DNA from: Umezawaea tangerina
GTDB taxonomy: Bacteria; Actinomycetota; Actinomycetes; Mycobacteriales; Pseudonocardiaceae
DNA: 64,000 nucleotides
NCBI RefSeq assembly: GCF_003002815.1
Contig: NZ_PVTF01000009.1
Span: forward strand, 434,001 to 498,000
Reading direction: 5' to 3'
Under the pieces are notes generated by a model. That model ran no database searches. It worked only from the letters and a program-made list of their open reading frames with translations, and was not told the origin of the DNA. The first letter of the stretch is position 1. The number at the start of each line of letters is the position of its first letter. The position numbers and the translations under genes were made by a program. Shown in pieces: positions 56,052 through 64,000 of this stretch.

Positions 56052-57026
56052 TCAGGGCAGGCGTTGACCGAAGACCAGCGCGGCCGCGGCGGCGAGCATG
56101 GCCAGGACGGTGCCCAGCACCAGCCACGGTTTGCTCGCGTCGGCCTGCTTCTTCTCGTAGCCGATCTGCTCACCGAGCGTGTCGTACACCCGGCGCAGCT
56201 CCTCGGCGCTGGCGGCCTTGAAGAACTCGCCGCCGGAGAGCTTGGCGATCTCCTTCATCGAGTCGTCGTCCACCGGCACGTCCTGGCGGCGGCCCTCGAT
56301 CTCGACCACGCCCTCCTCCGTGCCGAAGGAGATCGTGGAGATCGGGATCCCGGCGGTCTTGGCGTCCTCGGCGGCATCGAACGCCTTGCGGGTGCCGACC
56401 GTCTCCTTGCCGTCGGTCATCAGCACGATGCGGGCGGGCGGCGGGCCGTCCGCGCCACCGACGACTTTGCCGAACGAGTCGATGGCGGCCATGGCGGCGA
56501 CGATCGCGTCACCGGTGGCCGTGGACTGGGCGAGCTTCAGGTCGCCGATGCTCTGGCTGACCGCGTCGCGGTCGGTGGTCGGCGCGACCAGCACCGTGGC
56601 GGACCCGGCGAACGAGATGAGGCCGAGGTTGATGCCGGGGGTGAGGCCCTCGGCGAACGACTTCGCGGCGGCCTGCGCGGCCTCCAGCCTGCTGGGCTTG
56701 ATGTCGGTGGCCTTCATGGACAGCGACACGTCGATCACCAGCATCACGGTCGCCCGGTTGCGCGGCACCTTCTGCTCGGCGGTCGGCCCGGCCAGCGCGA
56801 CGGTCAGCAGCAGGAACGCCACCAGCAGGAACGCCGCGGGCACGTGCCGGTACCAGCCCTCGCGCTTCGGGGCGACCCGCTCCAGCAGCTCCAGGTTGGC
56901 GAACCTGAGCATCCGCCTGCGCCGCATCCGCTGCAGCACCACGTAGATCACGGCCAACGCGGCGACCGCGATCGCCAGCAGGAACCACCACGGAGTCGCG
57001 AACGCCCCCAAGCTGAGCCCGAACAT
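56052..57026 (-). CDS. BatA-like VWA membrane protein
   Basis: A 324-residue protein anchored by TM helices at both ends (PWWFLLAIAVAALAVIYVVL and a second near AAFLLVAFLLLTVALAG at the start; LVLGTVLAMLAAAAALVFG at the end). Between them is a VWA domain with the MIDAS motif DVSLSM, Thr in AQSTATGDAI and MTDGKET. It overlaps the DUF58 stop by one base (TGATG). With MoxR and DUF58 it forms the conserved MoxR-DUF58-VWA module, thought to be a chaperone-like system for envelope proteins. Confidence 0.92.
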   Translation of the reverse strand: MFGLSLGAFATPWWFLLAIAVAALAVIYVVLQRMRRRRMLRFANLELLERVAPKREGWYRHVPAAFLLVAFLLLTVALAGPTAEQKVPRNRATVMLVIDVSLSMKATDIKPSRLEAAQAAAKSFAEGLTPGINLGLISFAGSATVLVAPTTDRDAVSQSIGDLKLAQSTATGDAIVAAMAAIDSFGKVVGGADGPPPARIVLMTDGKETVGTRKAFDAAEDAKTAGIPISTISFGTEEGVVEIEGRRQDVPVDDDSMKEIAKLSGGEFFKAASAEELRRVYDTLGEQIGYEKKQADASKPWLVLGTVLAMLAAAAALVFGQRLP

Positions 57027-57966
57027 CAGGCGACTCCTCCAGACCAGCGGCGTTTGCGGGCGACGACGAAGCGGACGACGTCGGCGATCCAGTCCGAGTC
57101 GGTGCGCAGCACCAGGTGGCCGGCACCGGCCTGGCGCAGCCCGGCGGCCACGTCCGCGCGGTGCTCGGCGGCGGCCGCGGCGAACTCCCGCCGCAGCAGC
57201 GGGGACGCGGTCACCTCGCGCTGCCGGCCGGACTCCGGGTCGGCCAGCACGACCGTGCCGACGTCGGGCAGGTCGATGTCGCGGGGGTCGACGATCTCGA
57301 TCGCGACCAGGTCGTGCCGGGCGGACAGGGCGCGCAGCGGGCGCTGCCAGCCGGTGTCGCCGAGGAAGTCGGAGATCACCACGACCAGGCCGCGGCGGCG
57401 CGGCGGGCGGCGCAGCTGCTCGACCACACCGGCCAGGTCGCCCCTGGTGCCCTCGGGGGCGCGCGGGGTCTCGGCGACGCGGCGGATCAGGCCGCGGGAG
57501 TGGGCGAGCCCGCCCCGTGCGGGCACGCGGACCAGCGCGTCGCCGGTCGACACCAGGGCGCCGATCCGGTTGCCGCCGCCCCTGGTGAGGTGGGCGACGG
57601 CGGCCGTGGCGGCGATGGCCAGGTCGCGCTTCTCGCACACGGCGGTGCCGAAGTCGAGGCTCGGCGACAGGTCGACGGCCAGCCACGTCTCCAGCTCGCG
57701 GTCGGCGACGGTCTCGCGGATGTGCGGCACGGTCGTGCGGGCGGTGACCGCCCAGTCCATCCGGCGCACGTCGTCACCGGGCTGGTAGGTGCGGGCCTCG
57801 CCGGGTTCCGAACCCGGTCCGGGGACCAGTCCCAGGTGGTTGCCCTGGAGCAGCCCGTCGAGCCTGCGGCGCACTTCGAGTTCGAGGGTGCGCAGGGCGG
57901 CCTCCATGCGGCCGCCGTGCATCACCGGCGGCGCCCAGTTCGGGCGCGCGCCGGCTTCTCCGGCGC

Positions 57967-57970
<4 letters not shown>
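57026..57970 (-). CDS. DUF58 domain-containing protein
   Basis: A 314-residue protein of the MoxR-associated DUF58 family. The diagnostic segment GDDVRRMDWAVTARTTVPHI is followed by WLAVDLSPSLDFGT, a VWA-like strand and metal-site remnant. It lacks the membrane helices of longer DUF58 proteins. It is coupled to moxR upstream (GTGA) and to the VWA gene downstream (TGATG). The role is inferred from the module, not known in detail. Confidence 0.92.
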
Positions 57971-59049
<1,079 letters not shown>

Positions 59050-59094
59050 GTGTCAACCTCCTAGAACACACACAGCACTGGCGGTTTCGCGAGC

Positions 59095-59667
59095 CTAGTC
59101 AACCGCGTGACCGGTGTGGCGCTTGTGAAGGGTGGACAGGTCCTCCGGCGTGTCCACGTCGTCGGCCTCGCCGGGCAGCGCGGGCACCTCCACCGGGGCC
59201 AACGGCCGCAGCACCGAGCGGAGTGAGGCGCCCTCGGGTTCGGCGGGCATGGCCGCGCGCAGGACGTCCACGCGCCAGACCCCGGCGAGCCACTGGAGCC
59301 GGCCGCCCGCGTCGACCAGCACCGCCCCCGCGCGGTCCCCGACGGCAGCCCGCAGACGGTCCACAGTGGAGGCCGTGACACCGGGCTGGTCCACCGCCAG
59401 CACGGCGGCGAGGTCCACATCGGCCAGTGCCGCCAGCCCCGCCGCGAGCCCGGCCACCGGTCCCCCGCCGGGCGGGTCCTCGCGCGTCCACACGACACCG
59501 TCGCGCTCCCCCGGTCCCACCACGACGACCCGTGCCGCTCCCCCGACGGCGGCGAGCGCGTGGTCGAGCAGGGTCCGGTCGCCGACCACCACCGAGGCCT
59601 TGTCCACGCCGCCGAGCCTGCTGCCGGAGCCCCCGGCGAGCACGATCGCCGCCCAGTCGGTCGCCAC
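59095..59667 (-). CDS. mobA: MobA-like molybdenum cofactor guanylyltransferase
   Basis: A 190-residue nucleotidyltransferase. The N-terminal IVLAGGSGSRLGGVDKA is the GTP-binding loop of MobA/IspD-like enzymes, and REDPPGGGPVAGLAAGL and VLAVDQPGVT match the MobA substrate-binding part. It would attach GMP to molybdopterin. Isolation from other moco genes leaves a general NTP transferase role possible. The GTG start is three bases after the ROK regulator stop, so the two may be co-transcribed. It is 45 bases upstream of moxR. Confidence 0.85.
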   Translation of the reverse strand: MATDWAAIVLAGGSGSRLGGVDKASVVVGDRTLLDHALAAVGGAARVVVVGPGERDGVVWTREDPPGGGPVAGLAAGLAALADVDLAAVLAVDQPGVTASTVDRLRAAVGDRAGAVLVDAGGRLQWLAGVWRVDVLRAAMPAEPEGASLRSVLRPLAPVEVPALPGEADDVDTPEDLSTLHKRHTGHAVD

Positions 59668-59670
59668 GCC

Positions 59671-60777
59671 CTACCCCGGCACGTCGTGCTTGATCGCCGC
59701 GGCCACCGCGTGGTCCAGGGCGAGGTGGGTGGCGCCGTGCAGCGGGGCGAGCGCGCCGAGGGTGCCGTGGTCCAGGCGGGTGGGGCTCGGCGACAACGTG
59801 GCCACGGCCGCGCGCACCGGGTCCAGCAGCGCCGGGTGGGTGCCGAGCGGGCCGCCGAGGAGCACCACCTCGGGGTCGACCACGGCCGTGACCGAGGCGA
59901 CCGCGCGGGCGACGGCGGCGACCAGTGCCATCAGCACCGCCGGGGTGCCCGCGTCGAGGGCGCGCAGGACGGCCGCCACGTCGTTGGACGGGGCGTCCGA
60001 GCGGCCGAGGCCCGCGGCCGCGAGCTCGGTGGCCAGCGTGCGCCAGCCCGCGCCGGGCAGGTAGCCGACCTCGCCCGCCAGGCCGTGGGCGCCGCGGACC
60101 AGCGTGCCGCCGAGGTAGAGGCCGAGGCCCAGACCCGCGCCGACGTAGAGGTAGGCGAAGCTCGTGGCGTCGCCGAAGCGCTGCTCGGCCAACGCGGCCA
60201 GGTTGACGTCGTTGTCCACCAGCACCGGGGCCGTGACCAGGTCGGCGAGGATGTCGCCGGGGCTCAGCAGGCCTTCCGGGAACGGCGAGCGCGGCAGCGC
60301 GATGACCTCGCGCGTGTCGGGGTGGACCGGGTTCGCCATGGACACCGCGACCGCCCGCAACGGCCCGGCGGGCGGCTTGCGCAGCGCGGCGGAGACGGTG
60401 GCGCGCAGGGCTTCGGCGAGCGCCCCGGTGTCGCCCGCGCCGCCCGGCGGCCGGTCGTGCCGGTGCAGGACGCGGCCCGCGAGGTCGGCCGACCAGGCCT
60501 GCACGCCGGACTGGTCGACCTCGACGGCCAGCACCCAGCCCGCCGCGGTGCCCAGCTCGTAGAACGTGCCGACCCGGCCGCGGCGGCCGGTCTCCTGCGG
60601 TCCGGTGGCCGCCAGCAGGCCGCCCTCGGTGAGCCTGCGGACGGACTCGGACACCGTGGGCTTGGAGAAACCGGTCGCGGTGGCGAGCTCGGCCCTCGTC
60701 ACGCGTTCGCGGCCGACCACCTCGTCGAACAGCTTGCGGTCGGTCGCCTCGCGCAGCACGGCCTGGGGCAACACCAC
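59671..60777 (-). CDS. ROK family (NagC/XylR-type) transcriptional regulator
   Basis: A 368-residue sugar-responsive regulator. The N-terminal winged helix is ELATATGFSKPTVSESVRRL. The ROK kinase-like domain has LAVEVDQSGVQAWSADL, VLVDNDVNLAALAEQ and YLYVGAGLGLGLYLGGTLV. The usual cysteine-rich zinc motif of sugar-kinase ROK members is absent. GTG 60777 is used because GGAGAGG lies eight bases upstream. It is divergent from a DUF1479 oxygenase gene across two inverted repeats, one of which may be its operator. Confidence 0.88.
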   Translation of the reverse strand: MVLPQAVLREATDRKLFDEVVGRERVTRAELATATGFSKPTVSESVRRLTEGGLLAATGPQETGRRGRVGTFYELGTAAGWVLAVEVDQSGVQAWSADLAGRVLHRHDRPPGGAGDTGALAEALRATVSAALRKPPAGPLRAVAVSMANPVHPDTREVIALPRSPFPEGLLSPGDILADLVTAPVLVDNDVNLAALAEQRFGDATSFAYLYVGAGLGLGLYLGGTLVRGAHGLAGEVGYLPGAGWRTLATELAAAGLGRSDAPSNDVAAVLRALDAGTPAVLMALVAAVARAVASVTAVVDPEVVLLGGPLGTHPALLDPVRAAVATLSPSPTRLDHGTLGALAPLHGATHLALDHAVAAAIKHDVPG

Positions 60778-60821
60778 TCTTGCGTCCTCTCCGTAGGCGG
60801 GTCTACGGTAGGGCAACGTTC

Positions 60822-60840
60822 TAGTTAGGTCACCTTACCA
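60822..60840. promoter_or_regulatory. Operator-like palindrome in the ROK/DUF1479 gap
   Basis: TAGTTAGGT-C-ACCTTACCA is a 19-bp palindrome with seven of nine half-site positions matching, 18 bases before the DUF1479 start. A second repeat, CCGTAG-GCGGGT-CTACGG, lies at 60791-60808 nearer the ROK gene. Confidence 0.55.
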
Positions 60841-60858
60841 AATCGCGGAGGTACCTCG

Positions 60859-62094
60859 ATGACACCCCAGGACATGCCCGCCGCCATCCGGTCGGCCAAG
60901 GCCGCGCTCCGGCAGCGGCTCGGCGACCCGGCCAAGGCGTTCGCCCGCGCCGAGGAGCTGGTGCGCGCCGAGGTCGACGAGGTCGTGGCCGCGCGCACCC
61001 GCGGCGAGCGGGTGTGGCCCGAGGTGCGCTACGCCGACGTCGCCGCGGGCACCGTCCCCGCCGACGTCGTGGCCGCCGTCCGCCGCCGCGGCTGCGCGGT
61101 CGTGCGCGGCACCTTCCCCCGCGCCCGCGCCGAGGCGTGGGACCGGGAGCTGGTGTCCTACCTGGACCGCAACGAGTTCGGGAAGACCTACGAGTACGTC
61201 GACGACGGCGTCTTCGGCGGCCTCGCCGCGGGCAGGCCGTCGATCTTCCCGATCTACTGGTCCAAGCCCCAGATGGAGGCCCGCGAGGACCCGGCGATGG
61301 TCGCCGTCCGCGGTTTCCTCAACGGCTTCTGGAAGCACGAGTCCGAGGGCAGGGTGTGGTTCGACCCCACCCGCGACACCGCCTACCCCGACCGCGTCCG
61401 CCGCCGCGCGCCCGGCGCCACCTCGGGCGGCCTTTCCCCGCACACCGACTCGGGCTCGGTCGAACGCTGGCTGCTCCCCGCCTACCAGGCCGTGTTCCGG
61501 CACGTGTTCGACGGCGACGTCGACGCCCACGACCCGTGGGACGGCGCCTACCGCACCGAGGTCCACGAGTTCGAGTCCACGGTCATGTGCTCCGCCTTCC
61601 GGACCTTCCAGGGTTGGACGGCGCTGTCCGACATGGAGCCGACCGAGGGCGTCCTGCACACCGTCCCGATCCCGTCGGCCATGGCGTACGTGCTGCTGCG
61701 CGCCCTCCAGGACGACGTCGCCGACGACGACCTCTGCGGCGCCGCCAACGGCCAGGCCCTCCCCGTCGACCCCACCTGGCACCCCCTGCTCCTGCCCGCC
61801 CTCACCCCCATCCCCACCGTCGAGCCCGGCGACACGGTGTGGTGGCACGGCGACCTGATCCACTCGGTCGGCGAGGTCACCGACCAGAAGGGGTGGGGCA
61901 ACGTCATGTACATCCCGGCCAGCCCGCACTGCGAGAAGAACGCCGCCTACGCCGCACTGTGCGGCGAGGCCTTCCTGTCCGGGAAGAGCCCCTCCGACTT
62001 CGCCGCCGAGGACTACGAGGTCTCGTGGACGGGCCGCCCGACGGCCGCGGACCTGTCGCCGGTGGGGCGGGAGCAGTTGGGGCTGAAGGGATAG
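60859..62094 (+). CDS. DUF1479 (YbiU-like) predicted Fe(II)/2-oxoglutarate oxygenase
   Basis: A 411-residue cytoplasmic protein. The facial-triad candidates are His and Asp in SPHTDSGSVERW (near residue 197) and the distal His in VWWHGDLIHSVG (near 335), the arrangement of the cupin-like Fe/2OG fold. N-terminal KAALRQRLGDPAKAF and CAVVRGTFPRARAEAWDREL fit DUF1479. The substrate is unknown. GGAGG precedes the ATG by eight bases. Divergence from a sugar-type ROK repressor suggests induction by a carbohydrate or related metabolite. Confidence 0.87.
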   Translation: MTPQDMPAAIRSAKAALRQRLGDPAKAFARAEELVRAEVDEVVAARTRGERVWPEVRYADVAAGTVPADVVAAVRRRGCAVVRGTFPRARAEAWDRELVSYLDRNEFGKTYEYVDDGVFGGLAAGRPSIFPIYWSKPQMEAREDPAMVAVRGFLNGFWKHESEGRVWFDPTRDTAYPDRVRRRAPGATSGGLSPHTDSGSVERWLLPAYQAVFRHVFDGDVDAHDPWDGAYRTEVHEFESTVMCSAFRTFQGWTALSDMEPTEGVLHTVPIPSAMAYVLLRALQDDVADDDLCGAANGQALPVDPTWHPLLLPALTPIPTVEPGDTVWWHGDLIHSVGEVTDQKGWGNVMYIPASPHCEKNAAYAALCGEAFLSGKSPSDFAAEDYEVSWTGRPTAADLSPVGREQLGLKG

Positions 62095-62175
62095 CGACCC
62101 CGCTGGTTCGACAGCGCGGGCCCCGGCCCCGCGGCCGGCGACCTCTCGTTCCGCGGTACCTCAAGCGGCGAGCGC

Positions 62176-63534
62176 TCAGAGCAGCCGCGTCGCGTAGGGC
62201 ATGATGCCGCCGTAGCGGACGGGTGAGATGCGGACGCTGGAACCGGAGTACGGGGCCTCGATCATCATGCCGTCGCCGAGGTACAGGGCGACGTGGGTGC
62301 CGCCGCCGGGACCCCAGAAGAGCATGTCGCCGCGCTCGGCCTGGGCGAGCGGGACCTGGCGGCCGGAGGTGTACTGGTAGCCGCTGTAGTGCGGGATGTA
62401 GACGCCGGCGCCCGCGAAGGCGTACATCATCAGGCCGGAGCAGTCGAAGCCGACGCTGTAGTAGTCGCCGTAGGAGTCGCCGACGCCCCCGTCGCGGATG
62501 CCGACGGTGGGGCCGTTGTAGTTGCCGCCGCCCCACGAGTAGCGGGTGCCGAGGTAGGCCATGGCGCGGGCGATGGCGGTCTCGACGCCGCCACCGCCGC
62601 TGGGCGCGTAGACCGGTTCGGGGCTGTAGTCCGGTTCCGAGTCCTCGTACACGGGGGCCGAGTACACCGGGGCCGACGCGGCGGCGGCCGCTTCGGCGGC
62701 GCGGCGGGCGTTGTCGTCGTCCTCGCGCTGCTTGGCGGCGGCCCAGTCGTCGTACTGGGCGCGCTGGGCGGTGAGGCCGTCGACGGCGCCGAGCGCCTGG
62801 GCGAGCTCGGCCTCGACGGCGGCCTTGTCGTCGCGCAGCACGGCGGCCTGCCCGGCCTGGTCCTGCTGGGCGCGCACGGCGATGATCTGGGCGGCGTCGG
62901 CGTTGCGCTTGGCCTCGTCGGCGGCGGCCTGCTTGTCGTTGGCGACGTCGAGCGCGGCACGGGCGGCGGCGTCCTTGTTGGCCTTCTCGGTGCGGCTGCG
63001 CTCGATGGTGTCCATCGCGTTGAGGCTCGACCCGGACACGGCCTCCAGCAGCTGCGCCCTGGCCAGCAGGTCCTCGGGGCTCTTGGCCCCGAAGTACGCG
63101 CTGATCGAGCCGATGGTGCTGCCCTGCTGGTAGCTGGCGGCGGCGAACTCGTCGAGGTCGCGACGGCTGTCCTCGACGGCCTTGCCCGCGGCGTCGGCCT
63201 CGACCCCGGCCGACGCGGCGTCGGCGGCCGCCTTGGCCGCCTCGGCCTGCGCGGCCTCCAGGTCGACGCGGGCCTTGTTCGCGGCCTCCATCTTGGCCGC
63301 GACGTCGTCGGTCAGCTCCTGCAGCCGGGCCTCCGCGGCGGTGAGCCGACCGGTCAGCTCACCGACCCTGGCGGCCTTGGCGTCGGCGTCGGCACGGCTC
63401 TGGTCGATCTCGGAGTCGCTGGGGTTGGGCGGTGGCGGCGGGGCGGCGGAGCCCGGTCCGGCCGTGGACAGGGCCAGGACCACGGCCACCACACCGGAGA
63501 CCGCGAGCCGAGCGACTGCCCGTCGTGTGGTCAC
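62176..63534 (-). CDS. Secreted NlpC/P60 peptidoglycan endopeptidase
   Basis: A 452-residue RipA/CwlO-like enzyme. A signal peptide ends near GPGSAAPP. A long coiled-coil region (about residues 45-290, Ala/Asp/Glu/Arg-rich) normally keeps such enzymes inactive until an FtsEX-like partner opens it. The C-terminal NlpC/P60 domain has Cys365 in GFDCSGLMMYAF and His414 in GTHVALYLGDG, with an inserted Gly/Tyr-rich segment before the Cys (RDGGVGDSYGDYYS). GTG 63534 is used because GGGAGG lies seven bases upstream. It cuts peptide stems during growth and division. Confidence 0.93.
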   Translation of the reverse strand: MTTRRAVARLAVSGVVAVVLALSTAGPGSAAPPPPPNPSDSEIDQSRADADAKAARVGELTGRLTAAEARLQELTDDVAAKMEAANKARVDLEAAQAEAAKAAADAASAGVEADAAGKAVEDSRRDLDEFAAASYQQGSTIGSISAYFGAKSPEDLLARAQLLEAVSGSSLNAMDTIERSRTEKANKDAAARAALDVANDKQAAADEAKRNADAAQIIAVRAQQDQAGQAAVLRDDKAAVEAELAQALGAVDGLTAQRAQYDDWAAAKQREDDDNARRAAEAAAAASAPVYSAPVYEDSEPDYSPEPVYAPSGGGGVETAIARAMAYLGTRYSWGGGNYNGPTVGIRDGGVGDSYGDYYSVGFDCSGLMMYAFAGAGVYIPHYSGYQYTSGRQVPLAQAERGDMLFWGPGGGTHVALYLGDGMMIEAPYSGSSVRISPVRYGGIMPYATRLL

Positions 63535-63562
63535 GACGCCACCTCCCACCGATCAGCCCATC

Positions 63563-63588
63563 CGCGCTGGGCCGAACGGCCCAGCGCG
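63563..63588. promoter_or_regulatory. Hairpin in the leader of the NlpC/P60 gene
   Basis: CGCGCTGGGCC-GAAC-GGCCCAGCGCG, a perfect 11-bp stem with four-base loop, 29 bases upstream of the start codon. It may be a terminator for the acyl-CoA ligase gene or part of a 5-prime leader. Confidence 0.6.
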
Positions 63589-63682
63589 AACGTTCACCGG
63601 GAGAGTGCCACTCCTACCCCTCCGATTTCACGGGGAACACGCACACCATCAACCACTCGTGTCACACGGACACCGAGAGTGA

Positions 63683-64000
63683 TCAGTTCACCTTGCGCTC
63701 GCGGTCGGCCCAGTAGGGCTCGCGCAGCCGGAACTTCTGGATCTTGCCGGTGGCCGTGCGCGGGATCGCGTCGCGGAACTCGACGGACGTGGGCGCCTTG
63801 TACCCGGCCAGCTTCGCCTTGCAGTGGGCGATGATCTCGGCCTCGGTCACCTCGGCGCCCTCCGCCACGACCACCAGCGCCTTGATCGTCTCGCCCCACT
63901 TCTCGTGCGGCACGCCGATGACCGCGACCTCCGCCACGGACGGGTGACTGAAGACCGCGTCCTCGACCTCGATCGACGACACGTTCTCGCCGCCGGTGAT
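63683..64000 (-). CDS. Acyl-CoA synthetase (AMP-binding), C-terminal part (cut by window end)
   Basis: Only the last 105 residues are in the window. The sequence is the mobile C-terminal domain of ANL adenylating enzymes: ITGGENVSSIEVEDAVFSHP, VAVIGVPHEKWGETIKALVV, and the catalytic Lys in RTATGKIQKFRLRE. It activates a fatty or other carboxylic acid to the CoA thioester. The 5-prime end lies beyond base 64000. It points in the same direction as the NlpC/P60 gene but is separated by 148 bases and a hairpin. Confidence 0.93.
   Translation of the reverse strand: MTGGENVSSIEVEDAVFSHPSVAEVAVIGVPHEKWGETIKALVVVAEGAEVTEAEIIAHCKAKLAGYKAPTSVEFRDAIPRTATGKIQKFRLREPYWADRERKVN

Noticed and set aside
63535-63682. 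c-di-AMP (ydaO-type) riboswitch in front of the NlpC/P60 gene
   Set aside because: Such riboswitches control cell-wall hydrolases in actinobacteria, but apart from one strong hairpin I could not match the conserved core sequences.

Overview
The window is a chromosomal stretch of a very GC-rich actinobacterium. Direct evidence for this is the near-exclusive use of G or C at third codon positions, frequent GTG starts and ATGA/GTGA gene overlaps. Established lineage markers agree: mycothiol ligase mshC, a two-domain geosmin synthase, a Cys-rich C-terminal (Gram-positive type) coproporphyrin ferrochelatase, the fabG-fabI-ferrochelatase gene order known from mycobacteria, and ANTAR and ECF41/ECF42 regulators. 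A filamentous Pseudonocardiales member (Saccharothrix/Lentzea/Actinosynnema type) is my best guess. No 16S gene is present to confirm it. I saw no tRNA, rRNA, CRISPR array or intact transposase gene.

Layout. 1-2.2 kb: metH (cut by the window edge) divergent from a PAC2 gene. 2.2-3.1 kb: a gene-free repeat block. 3.1-9.1 kb: two convergent MFS transporters, an ArsR-type repressor with its operator, and an ABC exporter with a divergent GbsR/MarR regulator. 9.1-17.9 kb: geosmin synthase with an unusual repetitive tail, an ECF sigma factor, a hydrolase/DinB pair, and two divergent secreted proteases (S1 and S8). 18-21.3 kb: mshC and an MMPL transporter, followed by a second copy of the repeat block. 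21.9-30.2 kb: a band-7 protein, ctaD, an AAA/VWA pair and small membrane proteins. 30.2-35.1 kb: a MITE-like palindrome, a three-gene operon ending in a 1,161-residue TPR-CHAT protease, a 119-bp cruciform element and a heptamer tandem repeat. 35.1-41.8 kb: ferrochelatase-fabI-fabG, a large FAD/Fe-S 2-hydroxyacid dehydrogenase and an MHS-family permease. 42-47 kb: a glycosyltransferase, an ECF41 sigma factor divergent from its carboxymuconolactone-decarboxylase-like partner with matching promoters, and a TetR-controlled pair. 47.4-53.1 kb: cell-wall proteins, a voltage-gated-like channel, an ECF42 sigma/YciI pair and a GAF-ANTAR protein. 53.1-64 kb: a two-component system co-transcribed with a TAXI lipoprotein, a MoxR-DUF58-VWA operon with mobA upstream, a ROK regulator divergent from a DUF1479 oxygenase, an NlpC/P60 endopeptidase, and the end of an acyl-CoA ligase.

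Most striking observations. (1) Two copies, 19 kb apart, of a composite non-coding element: a regularly spaced array (about 25-bp period) of tiny hairpins that share a GCGNAGC core while their outer stems vary, followed by one long perfect hairpin with a conserved inner stem. (2) A DUF6338 membrane protein / 50-residue acidic protein / TPR-CHAT protease operon that looks like a candidate sensing or defence module. (3) A membrane-tethered HTH protein whose transglycosylase-like domain lacks the catalytic glutamate by one base change. (4) Recognisable ECF41 and ECF42 promoters in front of their predicted targets.
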